A DNA stretch of 38,197 nt from Streptomyces sp. MUM 2J. Its GTDB lineage: Bacteria; Actinomycetota; Actinomycetes; Streptomycetales; Streptomycetaceae. The DNA lies in contig NZ_JADWYM010000056.1 of NCBI RefSeq assembly GCF_022414535.1, positions 1 to 38,197 of the forward strand, read 5' to 3'. A program made the translations under genes and the position numbers. The notes under the pieces were generated by a model, which saw only the letters and a program-made list of their open reading frames with translations, ran no database searches and had not been told where the DNA came from. Positions 23,594 to 32,030 of this stretch are shown in pieces (position 1 is the first letter of the stretch; every line of letters begins with the position of its first letter).

Positions 23594-24493
23594 TCAGTAG
23601 ACGTGGACGCCGTAGGCGCTCAGCGCCTCGGTGACCGGCTGGAAGAAGGTCGTACCGCCGGAGGAGCAGTCGCCGCTGCCACCGGAGGTCAGACCGTAGG
23701 CGATGCCGCTGTTGGAGTACAGCGGACCGCCGGAGTCGCCCGGCTCCGCGCAGACCGTGGTCTGGATCAGTCCGTGGACGATGTCGCCGCCGCCGTAGTT
23801 GACCGTCGCGTTGAGGGCGGTGACCCGGCCGCTGTGGGTGCCGGTGGTCGAGCCGCGGCGGTAGACGGTGGTACCGACCGACGGAGTGGCGGCCCTGGTG
23901 ATGTCCACGCTGCCCACTGTGCCCGGCTTGGGCACCGAGCTGTCCGTGTAGCGGACGATGCCGTAGTCGTTGCCGGGGAAGGAGGACCCGGCGGTGTAGC
24001 CGAGCGTGCTGCCGGAGGAGTTGTACCAGTAGCCCGCGCCGTCGGTGCAGTGCCCGGCGGTCAGGTAGTAGGAGTTCCCACTGGAGTCCCGGACATTGAA
24101 GCCCAGCGAGCAGCGCCAGCTGCTGGTGTAGATGGCGTCCCCGCCGGAGAGCAGCTTGTCGAACGTGCCCGGGGTCCGCTTGATCGTGAGCGCGCCGGAG
24201 GCGCCGCCGGCCCGCTTCTCGAGGGTCGCGATCTCGGACGGGGAGACCGTGCTGTCGACGGTGACGACGACCCGGTTGGTCCTGCTGTCGACGGCCCAGG
24301 CGGTGCCCGGGATGTCGGCCTTCAGTACCGAGTCGCTCACCCTGGTCAGCTGCGCGGCACTGAAGGCGGAGTCGTCTGCCGCGTTCGCGCTGGGGACCGC
24401 GATCGCGGCGGCGGCCACGAGACCGGTGGAGACGGCGATCAGCCGGGACCGTCTCGATATGCCGGTGTGGGGAGTGGTGCGCTTGATCCTCAC
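23594..24493 (-). CDS. sprB: Streptogrisin B-like secreted serine protease precursor
   Basis: 299 residues, from memory the same length as the S. griseus streptogrisin B precursor and highly similar to it. Signal peptide (about 1-38, ending SANA), then a propeptide of about 75 residues acting as intramolecular chaperone. The mature S1E chymotrypsin-fold domain begins near ISGGDAIYTSS-like sequence (LLSGGDAIYTS). Catalytic triad: His in YLTAGHCTDG, Asp in GNDYGIVRY, Ser in EPGDSGGPLYS. Disulphide cysteines are placed as in SGPB, and the C-terminus FFQPVTEALSAYGVHVY is characteristic. Start is GTG with GGAGG 9 bases upstream. It degrades extracellular protein. Distinguishing B-type from other streptogrisins would need alignment. 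Confidence 0.95.
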   Translation of the reverse strand: MRIKRTTPHTGISRRSRLIAVSTGLVAAAAIAVPSANAADDSAFSAAQLTRVSDSVLKADIPGTAWAVDSRTNRVVVTVDSTVSPSEIATLEKRAGGASGALTIKRTPGTFDKLLSGGDAIYTSSWRCSLGFNVRDSSGNSYYLTAGHCTDGAGYWYNSSGSTLGYTAGSSFPGNDYGIVRYTDSSVPKPGTVGSVDITRAATPSVGTTVYRRGSTTGTHSGRVTALNATVNYGGGDIVHGLIQTTVCAEPGDSGGPLYSNSGIAYGLTSGGSGDCSSGGTTFFQPVTEALSAYGVHVY

Positions 24494-24552
24494 TTTTCGT
24501 TCCCTCCAAGGGAATTCGGGGGCCCGCGTGGGGTCGGGGCCCGTGAGGCGCA

Positions 24553-24598
24553 GCCAGGGGCACCCCGGTCCGGATTACGGAGCCGGGGTGCCCCTGGC
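24553..24598. terminator. Long hairpin between the DUF5685-like gene and streptogrisin
   Basis: 16-bp perfect arms (24553-24568 and 24583-24598), extended inside by TCCG/CGGA around a 5-base loop. It lies about 160 bp beyond the stop of the upstream gene and 60 bp before the protease start, so it probably ends the first transcript; it could also be in the protease leader. Confidence 0.65.
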
Positions 24599-24760
24599 AA
24601 GCACTGAGGGGGAGTATTCGGCCGAACGGCCGGTCGGCACAAGGCGCCTTTCGGCCGTGTTTCAGCATTCAACTGTCTTTCCCCCAGCGAGATTTGCCGG
24701 ACCTGACCAGCAGACACTCATGCCGCAGGGGACCGGCCGGGTGGCGGCCGGTCCGGCCCA

Positions 24761-26038
24761 TCAGCAGTCGCAGGGGCAGCAGTCGCAGTCACCGCAGTCA
24801 CAGTCGCGGCAGCACCCCTCGCGCTTCTTGCGCGACCAGGGGCCCTCGTACTGCTCGGCGCAGCACAGCTTGCACGTGCAGCACAGCAGCCAGAACATCC
24901 CGCAGCCCGCCCAGAACCCGCGTCGCCCCTCGGGCTGCCGAGGGGCGGGACCGTCGCCGAAACCGCCGAACCCACCGCCGCCACCGCCGCCACCGGGGAA
25001 GCCGCCCTGCGGGGGAACGGCTCCCCCGGCGTACGGGTCTCCGGCGTACGGGTTCCCACCGGGCGGCTGCCGCGGCACCCCGGGCTGCGCACCTGACGGC
25101 CCGTACGGTCCCGGCGCCCCATGGGGCCCGGGTTGCCACCCCGGTGCCCCGCCCGGCCCCGGCCGGTGCGAGGCGCAGGCAGGTGCGGTGCCGAAGGCCC
25201 GGTCCACCGACCGGCGCAGCTCGTGGACGAGGAGCAGATGGGCGAGGCCGGCGTCGGCGAACTCGACGTCCTTCAGCGCGAGCCGGATGCCGTGCAGGGC
25301 GTCCCCGGCCAGGCGCCGCGCCTCGGCCGGGGAGGTGCCGGTGGCGGTCAGCGGGTTCCAGGCGCCGCACGCGGCATCGGCCGCCCGGTCCTCCACGGCG
25401 TCCAGCAGATGGGCGAGGCGGCCGAACAGGCGCCCGGCCTCCGCGAGCGGTGCGGCGTTGCCCGGGCGGCCCGCGAGGACGGCGGTGTGCGCGAACGCCG
25501 CGGCGGTGGCGGTCTCGGTGGGTTCGGTGACGGTCAGGATCGGCGTGCCGGTCCCGGCGAGCGCCTCCAGACCGAGCTGCCGGTCCACCGCGTCGACGAG
25601 GATCGCGGTGTCGAACCCGACGGCGAGGCCGCCGCGCTCCCCGGCCCGCCCCCAGCCGGCGGCGACCCGGCGAGCGGCGCGAGCCACCGACCGGCGGGCC
25701 AGCAGCCCGTCCCCGTCGGCGACGTGGTCGCGCACCTTGGCCGAGGCGAGGAGCAGCGACACGGCTGCCGCCAGCCGTGCTCCCTCGCCCTGCGCGACGG
25801 ACGCGGTGCGCATGCCCCGCAACGGACACGGTCCCGCCGTGCGGCGCGCGGCGGGGGTGCGGCCGGCTTGAGCCTCCGTCAGAACCGAGAGGAGAAGCCC
25901 GTCGTAGTTCGTCACGATGCGCGCGAACTGTCCGTGGTCCTTGCGCAGGGCGAGACACAGACCGCACAGATGCGCCGCCCACGCGGCGGTGAACCTCTCA
26001 CCGAGCCGGTGCCGGCACGGCCTGACCATTCCGAACAC
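24761..26038 (-). CDS. DUF5685-like protein with cysteine-rich C-terminus
   Basis: 425 residues. I chose the GTG at 26038 because the conserved family start is VFGMVRPCRHRLGERF; a longer frame exists but does not look conserved. The N-terminal part (about 1-270) has AAHLCGLCLALRKDHGQFARIVTNYDGLLL and is mostly helical, Ala-rich, with scattered Cys/His (CRH, HLCGLC, HG) that could bind metal. A Pro/Gly linker of about 90 residues follows. The last 50 residues hold fifteen cysteines (GMFWLLCCTCKLCCAEQY, then CCRDCDCGDCDCCPCDC). I do not know a function. The N-terminal domain resembles polyprenyl-type helical folds only loosely. Metal binding or surface cross-linking by the tail is inference. 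Confidence 0.8.
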   Translation of the reverse strand: MFGMVRPCRHRLGERFTAAWAAHLCGLCLALRKDHGQFARIVTNYDGLLLSVLTEAQAGRTPAARRTAGPCPLRGMRTASVAQGEGARLAAAVSLLLASAKVRDHVADGDGLLARRSVARAARRVAAGWGRAGERGGLAVGFDTAILVDAVDRQLGLEALAGTGTPILTVTEPTETATAAAFAHTAVLAGRPGNAAPLAEAGRLFGRLAHLLDAVEDRAADAACGAWNPLTATGTSPAEARRLAGDALHGIRLALKDVEFADAGLAHLLLVHELRRSVDRAFGTAPACASHRPGPGGAPGWQPGPHGAPGPYGPSGAQPGVPRQPPGGNPYAGDPYAGGAVPPQGGFPGGGGGGGGFGGFGDGPAPRQPEGRRGFWAGCGMFWLLCCTCKLCCAEQYEGPWSRKKREGCCRDCDCGDCDCCPCDC

Positions 26039-26348
26039 GACAACCCCCGTCGCCCTGGAGACATTGCCGCCGCATCGTATCGGCCGATGATCGCACCGCC
26101 CCGGCGGTGCGACGTTCACCCGGACGCACCGACCGTCACCCGGACGCCGCGAAGAATCATATTTCACTCACAGTCAGCAGCCGTTCGGGGCGCGGCCCTT
26201 GGGAGACACGGGCTCTCGACGGATTCGCTGTGCACCAGTACCGTCACAAACCCCCCGCGCGGCGTCTATCCACTTGGCGCGCCATCCGCATCATGGATGA
26301 CCATAGGGATGCGGAAAGCAAGAAAGACCGCTGTGAGAGGAGGCGTCC
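26039..26348. other. Divergent promoter region with a leader hairpin before the SepF-like gene
   Basis: 310 bp without a gene. At 26285-26315, TCCGCATC pairs with GATGCGGA, and inside it ATGG pairs with CCAT, giving a stem-loop about 30 bp before the SepF-like start. AGGAGG (26338-26343) is its ribosome site. The left part serves the DUF5685-like gene. Confidence 0.6.
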
Positions 26349-26786
26349 ATGGGATCGGTGCGCAAGGCGAGTGCCTGGCTTGGCCTCGTCGACGACAACG
26401 ATGACGAGCGTTACTACGACGACGACTACTCCGAGGGGACCGGCTCCGGGGACGCCTGGGTCACCGACCCCCGGGTGAAGGTCGCCACGGACACGGCCGA
26501 GGAGAAGGGCCGCCGGATCGGCACGGTCACCCCGGACAGCTTCCGGGACGCCCGCGCCATCGGCGAGCTGTTCCGCGACGGGGTGCCGGTCATCATGAAC
26601 CTCACCGCCATGGAGCCCGCCGACGCCAAGCGGGTCGTCGACTTCGCGGCGGGGCTCATCTTCGGCCTGCGGGGCTCCATCGACCGCGTCTCCAACCGCG
26701 TGTTCCTGCTGACCCCGGCCGACACGGAGATCATCAACGGCGAGCCGGCCGCACACCGCACGGACGGCTTCTTCAACCAGAGCTGA
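26349..26786 (+). CDS. SepF-like cell-division protein (paralogue type)
   Basis: 145 residues. SepF proteins form rings that tie FtsZ to the membrane. An N-terminal amphipathic-type segment (GSVRKASAWLGLV, about 1-14) is followed by an acidic linker (DDNDDERYYDDDY). The SepF core comes next: RRIGTVTPDSFRDARAIGELFRDGVPVIMNL, ADAKRVVDFAAGLIFGLRGSIDRVSNRVFLLTP. The protein is clearly shorter than the main SepF of the division cluster (about 200 residues), and no ftsZ or other division genes are near. It is therefore probably one of the extra SepF-like proteins of Streptomyces; from memory, the position next to an acyl-CoA dehydrogenase fits SflA of S. coelicolor. Those paralogues influence FtsZ polymerisation and hyphal branching. 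Confidence 0.93.
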   Translation: MGSVRKASAWLGLVDDNDDERYYDDDYSEGTGSGDAWVTDPRVKVATDTAEEKGRRIGTVTPDSFRDARAIGELFRDGVPVIMNLTAMEPADAKRVVDFAAGLIFGLRGSIDRVSNRVFLLTPADTEIINGEPAAHRTDGFFNQS

Positions 26787-26811
26787 GGCAGGGCCGCTCA
26801 CCGGTCCTGCC
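26787..26811. terminator. Hairpin between the SepF-like and acyl-CoA dehydrogenase genes
   Basis: GGCAGGGCC (26787-26795) pairs with GGTCCTGCC (26803-26811) with one G-U pair, directly after the stop and followed by TCCCCCC. The flanking genes converge. Confidence 0.65.
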
Positions 26812-26833
26812 TCCCCCCAGGGGCCGGCAGCGC

Positions 26834-28024
26834 CTACCGGAACGCGTCGAGTCCGGTGAGCGCCTTGCCCAGCACCAGCTGGTGCATCTCGACGGTGCCC
26901 TCGTAGGTGAGGACCGACTCGAGGTTGGTCGCGTGCCGCATCACCGGGTATTCGAGCGAAATGCCGTTGGCGCCGAGGATCGTACGGGCCGTGCGGCAGA
27001 TCTCGATCGCCTCCCGCACGTTGTTGAGCTTGCCGAAGCTGACCTGCTCGGGACGCAGGCGGCCGGCGTCCATGCGCCGCCCGAGGTGATGGGCGAGCAG
27101 GATCCCCTTGTGCAGTTCGACCGCCATGTCGGCCAGCTTGGCCTGGGTGAGCTGGAAGCCGCCGATGGGCCGACCGAACTGCTCGCGTGAGCCGGCGTAG
27201 GCGAGCGCCGACTCGAAACAGGACCGCGCGGCCCCCATCGCGCCCCACACGATCCCGTACCGCGCATGGGACAGGCAGCTGAGCGGCCCGCGCAGCCCGG
27301 TGACCTCCGGCAGTACGGCGTCGGCGGGCAACCGTACGTCGTCGAGCACGAGTTCGCTGGTGACCGACGCCCGCAGGGACCACTTGTGCCTGATCTCGGG
27401 GGCGGAGAAGCCGGGGCTGTCGGCCGGCACGACGAAGCCGCGGATGCCGTCGTCGGTCTGCGCCCAGACCACGGCCACCCCGGCGACCGACCCGTTGGTG
27501 ATCCACATCTTGCGCCCGTTGAGGACCCAGTCGCCCCCGTCCCGCTTGGCGTGGGTGCGCATGGCGGCGGGGTCGGAACCGTGGTCGGGCTCGGTCAGCC
27601 CGAAGCAGCCGATGACCTCACCGGCGGCCATGCGCGGCAGCCAGGCCTGCTTCTGCTCCTCGCTGCCGAAGCGGTGGACAGCGTACATCGCCAGCGAACC
27701 CTGGACGGAGACCAGGGAGCGGATGCCGGAGTCGGCGGCCTCCAGCTCCAGGCAGGCGAGCCCGTACTGCACGGCGGAGGCACCCGCGCACCCGTAGCCC
27801 CGGAGCGACATCCCGAGCGCACCGATCCCGCCGAGCTCCCGGGCGAGCTCCCGGATGGCCGGCAACTCGCCCTTCTCGTACCACTCGGCGACGTGGGGCA
27901 GCACCCGGTCCGCCGCCCAGCTGCGGACGGTGTCCCGGACGGCCAGGTCCTCCGGTTCCAGCAGATCGTCGATGCCGAGGGGGTCGGCGGGGTCGAACGG
28001 GGGCAACTTCGAGGACGCGGACAT
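26834..28024 (-). CDS. Acyl-CoA dehydrogenase, glutaryl-CoA dehydrogenase type
   Basis: 396 residues from ATG 28024, preceded by GGAGGGTG. FAD-dependent family that introduces a double bond in acyl-CoA; the glutaryl-CoA branch also decarboxylates. Visible: GCFGLTEPDHGSDPAAM (FAD/substrate loop), WITNGSVAGVAVVWA, ARYGIVWGAMGAA, REQFGRPIGGFQLTQ, and TYEGTVEMHQLVLGKALTG, with the Glu in TYEGT as candidate catalytic base. The ARYGI-W pattern and C-terminal TYEGT-MH-LVLG are typical of glutaryl-CoA dehydrogenases, so lysine/tryptophan catabolism is likely, but substrate is inferred. A 15-bp palindrome 28 bp upstream of the start suggests TetR-type repression. Confidence 0.9.
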   Translation of the reverse strand: MSASSKLPPFDPADPLGIDDLLEPEDLAVRDTVRSWAADRVLPHVAEWYEKGELPAIRELARELGGIGALGMSLRGYGCAGASAVQYGLACLELEAADSGIRSLVSVQGSLAMYAVHRFGSEEQKQAWLPRMAAGEVIGCFGLTEPDHGSDPAAMRTHAKRDGGDWVLNGRKMWITNGSVAGVAVVWAQTDDGIRGFVVPADSPGFSAPEIRHKWSLRASVTSELVLDDVRLPADAVLPEVTGLRGPLSCLSHARYGIVWGAMGAARSCFESALAYAGSREQFGRPIGGFQLTQAKLADMAVELHKGILLAHHLGRRMDAGRLRPEQVSFGKLNNVREAIEICRTARTILGANGISLEYPVMRHATNLESVLTYEGTVEMHQLVLGKALTGLDAFR

Positions 28025-28051
28025 GGGACACCCTCCGACACGCGCTCTAAA

Positions 28052-28066
28052 ACTAGCGCCGCTAGT
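28052..28066. promoter_or_regulatory. Perfect 15-bp palindrome, TetR-type operator candidate
   Basis: ACTAGCG-C-CGCTAGT lies 28 bp upstream of the acyl-CoA dehydrogenase ATG, in the expected promoter. Odd-length near-perfect palindromes of this form are common TetR-family sites in actinobacteria. The regulator is not in the window. Confidence 0.6.
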
Positions 28067-28183
28067 CACGAATTCGGGGCCGACGTTACGGGGCGGTGTC
28101 CCGCACGTCCAGTACGCCGCAGGGGCGGGCCCGGTCCACACCGCGGCGCTCCCGCAGGCCCGCACGGCACGCCGGCCCCGGCC

Positions 28184-29782
28184 TCACACGGAGATGCTGG
28201 GCCTCTCCTCCACACCCCGGGGTGCGGGCACCGAGACCTCCGCGCACTGCATCACCCTCGGCAGCCGCAGCGCGATGGCAGCGCCCACCAGCAGCAGGCC
28301 GGCGCTCACCAGCAGGGTGACGTGCAGCCCGTGCACGAACGAATCCCGCGCCGCCCGGCGCAGGGCGGCACCCGCGGACCCGCCCAGCCGCCCGGAGACC
28401 TCGTAGGCCTCGCCCAGCGAATGGCCCGCCGCCGCCGCGTCCGCCGCGTCGATTCCCGGCACGGACGCGGGCCCCGGCGCGTACGCGGCGTTCATCACGC
28501 TGCCCAGCAGCGCGATCCCGATCCCCGCGCCGAGCTGGTACGAGGTCTCCCCGATGGCCGCGGCCCCGCCCGCCTGCTCCGGCGGCGCCTCGCTCAGCAT
28601 CGACTCGTACGCCCCGAACAGCGTCGTCTCCAGCCCGAACCCGAGCAGCACGAACCCGAGGAGCAGCAGGCCGGGATTGTCGGCGGCGCCCATCGCGGTC
28701 AGCGTCGCCACCGCGGCGGCCGTCAGGCAGAACCCGGCGCACACCATCCGGCGCGGCCCGAACCGCCGCAGCATCTGCGCCCCTGCCAGACCGGCCGCCA
28801 TCGCCGCGAAGGTCAGCGGCAGCAGCCGCAACCCCGTCTGCAGCGGTGACAGCCCCAGCACGAGCTGGAGGTACTGTGCCGCGATCAGCTCCAGGCCCAC
28901 GAGCGCGAGCATCGCCAGCACGATGCACCCGACGGACGTACTGAACACCGGCCGCGCGAACATCCTGAGGTCGACCAGCGGATGCCGGCGCCCGCGCTGG
29001 CGGCGCACGAACAGCGCCAGCAGCGCCGCGCCCCCCAGCAGCGGCAGCAGTGTCGGGGCACCGAGCACCGGCTCACCGCCACCGAGACGCTTCACACCGA
29101 ACACCAGACCGAACAGACCGGCCGCGGCCATGAGCGCGCCGACCACGTCCCAGGGCCCCTCGCCGTCGCCGGTCGACTCCGGCAGCAGCAGGCGGCCCAC
29201 CGGCAGGCTCACCACCATCAGCGGGATGTTGACGAGGAAGACCGCTCCCCACCAGAAGTGTTCCAGGAGGAACCCGCCGAGCAGCGGCCCGACCGCGGCG
29301 CCGACCGCGGCCACCGCGCTCCACAGGCCGATCGCCAGCGCCCGCTCGCGCCGGTCGGGGAACACCTGCCGCAGGATCGACAGCGTGGCGGGCATGATCA
29401 TGGCCCCGCCGACGCCCAGCAGCGCCCTCGCCGCGATGAGTACCTGCGCGTCGGGCGCGAAGGCGGCCAGCGCGGAGGCGACGCCGAAGATGCCGTACCC
29501 GAGCAGCAGGATCCGTCTGCGGCCCACCTTGTCGCCGAGCGTGCCGAACAGGATCAGCAGCGAGGCGCAGACGAGCGGATAGGTGTCGACGATCCAGAGC
29601 AGCTCCATGGCGCCGGGCCTGAGGTCCTCGCTGACGGCGGGCACCGCCACGTGCAGCACGGTGGCGTCCACGGCGACCAGGAGCAGGCTGACGCACAGCA
29701 CCACGAGGACGACCCAGCGGTTGGCACCGGCCCCGGCCGCCCGACGGCGCAGCGCGGCGGCGGCCGTGGTCGTCCCGGACAT
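28184..29782 (-). CDS. DHA2-family MFS drug exporter (14-TM type)
   Basis: 532 residues from ATG 29782, with GGGAGG upstream. Proton-driven exporter of the EmrB/QacA group. Helix 1 contains LLVAVDATVLHVAVPAV (motif D1-like), then WIVDTYPL and GTLGDKVGRRRILLLG (motif A, GxLaDrxGrkxxl). LIAARALLGVGGAMIMPATLSIL is followed by GLWSAVAAVGAAVGPLLGGFLLEHFWWGAVFLVNIP (motif C and the W-FxxNxP signature). About 14 hydrophobic segments can be counted. The C-terminal tail (after about 500) is short and polar. The closest characterised relatives export antiseptics or polyketides; the substrate is not evident. No TetR gene is adjacent. Confidence 0.93.
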   Translation of the reverse strand: MSGTTTAAAALRRRAAGAGANRWVVLVVLCVSLLLVAVDATVLHVAVPAVSEDLRPGAMELLWIVDTYPLVCASLLILFGTLGDKVGRRRILLLGYGIFGVASALAAFAPDAQVLIAARALLGVGGAMIMPATLSILRQVFPDRRERALAIGLWSAVAAVGAAVGPLLGGFLLEHFWWGAVFLVNIPLMVVSLPVGRLLLPESTGDGEGPWDVVGALMAAAGLFGLVFGVKRLGGGEPVLGAPTLLPLLGGAALLALFVRRQRGRRHPLVDLRMFARPVFSTSVGCIVLAMLALVGLELIAAQYLQLVLGLSPLQTGLRLLPLTFAAMAAGLAGAQMLRRFGPRRMVCAGFCLTAAAVATLTAMGAADNPGLLLLGFVLLGFGLETTLFGAYESMLSEAPPEQAGGAAAIGETSYQLGAGIGIALLGSVMNAAYAPGPASVPGIDAADAAAAGHSLGEAYEVSGRLGGSAGAALRRAARDSFVHGLHVTLLVSAGLLLVGAAIALRLPRVMQCAEVSVPAPRGVEERPSISV

Positions 29783-30195
29783 GTACGTACCTCCCAGTGA
29801 TCCCTCGCTCTCGCCGGCCACGCGGCGTGCGGCTCCGCTCCGGGGCGGGCGCGCATGCGGGCGAGTCGTCAGGGTACGCGAGTCCATGCAGGACGGGGCT
29901 GAGCTGTCTGTTGCGCCACATCCGCGGGCGTGTGACACCAGACACATGAACGGGCGGCGTGCGGTGGGTGCACAGCGGGTGCCGGGGCGGCCGGAGAGGG
30001 CCGGTGGGGCGACCGCGCAATTCCCCCGCGAGCCGGGGGCGAACATATTCCGAAAGGCGCAACAACCCCACACGGGTGAGTCGCGGTGAGATTAATCGGC
30101 CGTATGCGAGAACCAGCAGGCCACGCGGTGAATAACAGTGAAACTGCGATCAATCACACATCACGTGGACATCACGAAGCCGCCGGTCGGATCCG
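29783..30195. other. 413-bp divergent intergenic region between MFS exporter and PAP2 genes
   Basis: No gene is recognisable. The right 120 bases are distinctly AT-richer (GTGAATAACAGTGAAACTGC, then CAATCACACATCACG) and probably contain the PAP2 promoter. I see no clear symmetric operator. Confidence 0.55.
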
Positions 30196-31275
30196 ATGCA
30201 CAGCTCACTCGCTGTAACGTCGATTGACGTGCGTACTGAACCAAAGGCGGGCCGTTGGGACTGGCTCTTCGCCCGGCTCGACCGGGAGCCCGAGCGGCCG
30301 ACCCACATCGATGTACCGCGCATGACACGGCACAGGGCCGCCCTGTTCGGCGCGACCCTGGCCTTCTACCTGGCCATCGTGTGGCTCGTCGTGACGACCT
30401 CGTGGCTGGTCCGGCTGGACTGGCAGGTCATGTTCTTCCGGCCCTACCAGCAGTGGTCGCAGATCCACTGGTTCGTGGACTACTACGTCGTCCTCGGCCA
30501 GCGCGGCCCCACCGCCGTGATGGTGGCGGCATGGCTGGGCTGGCGGTCCTGGCGGCAGCACACGCTGCGCCCGCTGCTCACCCTGGGCGCCTCCCTGTTG
30601 CTGCTCAACGTCACGGTCGGCGCGGCCAAGCTGGGCATGGGCCGGCTCGGGCCGCACTACGCGACCCTCATCGGGTCGAACGAGATGGGCCTCGGCGGCG
30701 ATATATTCCCCAGCGGCCACACCGCCAACGCCGTGGTGACCTGGGGAATCCTGGCCTACCTGGCCTCCACCCCCAGAGCCCGGCGCTGGCTGTCGGCCCT
30801 GTCCGCGGTGACCGCCCTCGGCGTCGGCATGTCCACCGTCTACCTGGGTACGCACTGGCTCAGCGACGTGCTGCTCGGCTGGGCCGCGGGCCTGCTGATC
30901 CTGCTCGCCCTGCCCTGGTTCGAACCGCTGATCGCCCGCGCCGAGGTCTGGATCCTGGACCTGCGCGACCGCCGGCGCGCCCGCCGTGCCGCCCCCGCCA
31001 CGGCTCCGGCTCCGGCTCCCGTTGCGCCGGTCACCACCCCGGCGCTGCTCAGGCCGCGCCCGACGGCCGTCCAGGACGAGGCGACGGCGGCCCGGGAGAC
31101 GCCCGCGGCGGCCCGGCACCCGCGGGCGCCCGCCTATCTGGCCCCGGGCCCGCACACGACCCGCTCGGAACGCACCCCGGTCACCCCGTCGGGAAGCCGC
31201 CGCCCGCCGCACACGGAGCGCCTGCCACGTGGTACGGCGGCCCCGGCTGCCCGCCCCCTGGCGAACGGCGGTTGA
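30196..31275 (+). CDS. PAP2-family membrane phosphatase with long Pro/Ala-rich tail
   Basis: 359 residues from ATG 30196; GTG 30229 (RTEPKAGRWDWLF) is an equally likely start since neither has a strong ribosome site. Five or six membrane helices between about 48 and 250. PAP2 motifs: KLGMGRLGPHY (motif 1, with RLGP where most have RP), FPSGHTANAV (motif 2) and GTHWLSDVLLG (motif 3), holding the two catalytic histidines and the Asp. Such enzymes dephosphorylate lipid phosphates such as phosphatidate or undecaprenyl pyrophosphate at the outer membrane face. The C-terminal 110 residues are Pro/Ala/Arg-rich, low-complexity and probably disordered in the cytoplasm. Not linked to its neighbours in an operon. 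Confidence 0.9.
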   Translation: MHSSLAVTSIDVRTEPKAGRWDWLFARLDREPERPTHIDVPRMTRHRAALFGATLAFYLAIVWLVVTTSWLVRLDWQVMFFRPYQQWSQIHWFVDYYVVLGQRGPTAVMVAAWLGWRSWRQHTLRPLLTLGASLLLLNVTVGAAKLGMGRLGPHYATLIGSNEMGLGGDIFPSGHTANAVVTWGILAYLASTPRARRWLSALSAVTALGVGMSTVYLGTHWLSDVLLGWAAGLLILLALPWFEPLIARAEVWILDLRDRRRARRAAPATAPAPAPVAPVTTPALLRPRPTAVQDEATAARETPAAARHPRAPAYLAPGPHTTRSERTPVTPSGSRRPPHTERLPRGTAAPAARPLANGG

Positions 31276-31395
31276 CGGCCGCGGCGGGCCGGCGGGGCGC
31301 GGTACGCACGCCCCACCACCCCGAAGCCGGAGGGCCCCGTCCGCGGACCGCCGGGTCCCGCGTCGTATCCCTCCGGGGCGGGCCGGACCGGAGGT

Positions 31396-31611
31396 TCAGC
31401 CCTTCCAGGCGCGCACGACCCGGTCCTCCGCGACCTCGAAGTTCAGCCGCCCCACGCGGTACTCCAGGGTGATGATCGACCCCGGCGGCAGCGAGCGCAC
31501 CGTCGACCACCCCCGCTCCCGGGCGAGCCGCTCGGCCTGTGCGGCCCGGAGGCCGACGTATCCGTCGGGGCTGTCCTGGGGTTCCGCCGGCGGAGTGGGA
31601 AGGGAAGCCAT
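31396..31611 (-). CDS. Small protein of the I78 peptidase-inhibitor family
   Basis: 71 residues from ATG 31611. The sequence AAQAERLARERGWSTVRSLPPGSIITLEYRVGRLNFEV and the end RVVRAWKG match the I78 fold, in which the ITxEYxxGRLNfev stretch carries the conserved core. Family members from fungi inhibit subtilases, but most bacterial ones are untested. No signal peptide, so it is cytoplasmic unless exported otherwise; a link to the streptogrisin gene 7 kb away is therefore doubtful. Confidence 0.85.
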   Translation of the reverse strand: MASLPTPPAEPQDSPDGYVGLRAAQAERLARERGWSTVRSLPPGSIITLEYRVGRLNFEVAEDRVVRAWKG

Positions 31612-32030
31612 GTCCCCACGCTAGGCGCTGCCCGGCGCCCCCGGAACCCGATCACGTGCGATGGATCACTCCGGTCACGCTTCTGTCACGGGATCCCGAC
31701 AGGCGTCTCGGGTGCGCTGCGTCACGGGCCCGGGTGAATTTCCGGGCCTTCCGCAGGTATTCGAACGCAATTTCCGCGGGTCTTCCGGAACCATGTGCCG
31801 ACGGACCGGAAAGCACCGCGGGAACACCCTCCGAACGGGTTTCCCTTTTCCCTTGCGCACGACCCGCCGGAGCGGGTCCCGCACGGGGAATGCACGGCCC
31901 GGCACAACCGGCCGGTACGCGTCTTGCCGGGTGAGGCGGTGGTGCTCGCACCATGGCGGACGTCCGTGCCGCGTGCGGCGCGGGCCCTGCGGCGAACCCG
32001 GGACACGACGAGCGAAGGGGCGAGCAAGCG
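31612..32030. other. 419-bp divergent intergenic region upstream of ctaD
   Basis: No gene recognised. Short reading frames in it have no ribosome sites or family resemblance. It should contain promoters for the I78 gene (left) and ctaD (right). An AAGGGG ribosome site precedes the ctaD ATG by about 10 bases. Confidence 0.5.

Noticed and set aside
31396..31611. I78 inhibitor as immunity protein for streptogrisin
   Set aside because: No signal peptide, 7 kb away and separate transcription; streptogrisin is secreted as an inactive precursor and needs no such protector.
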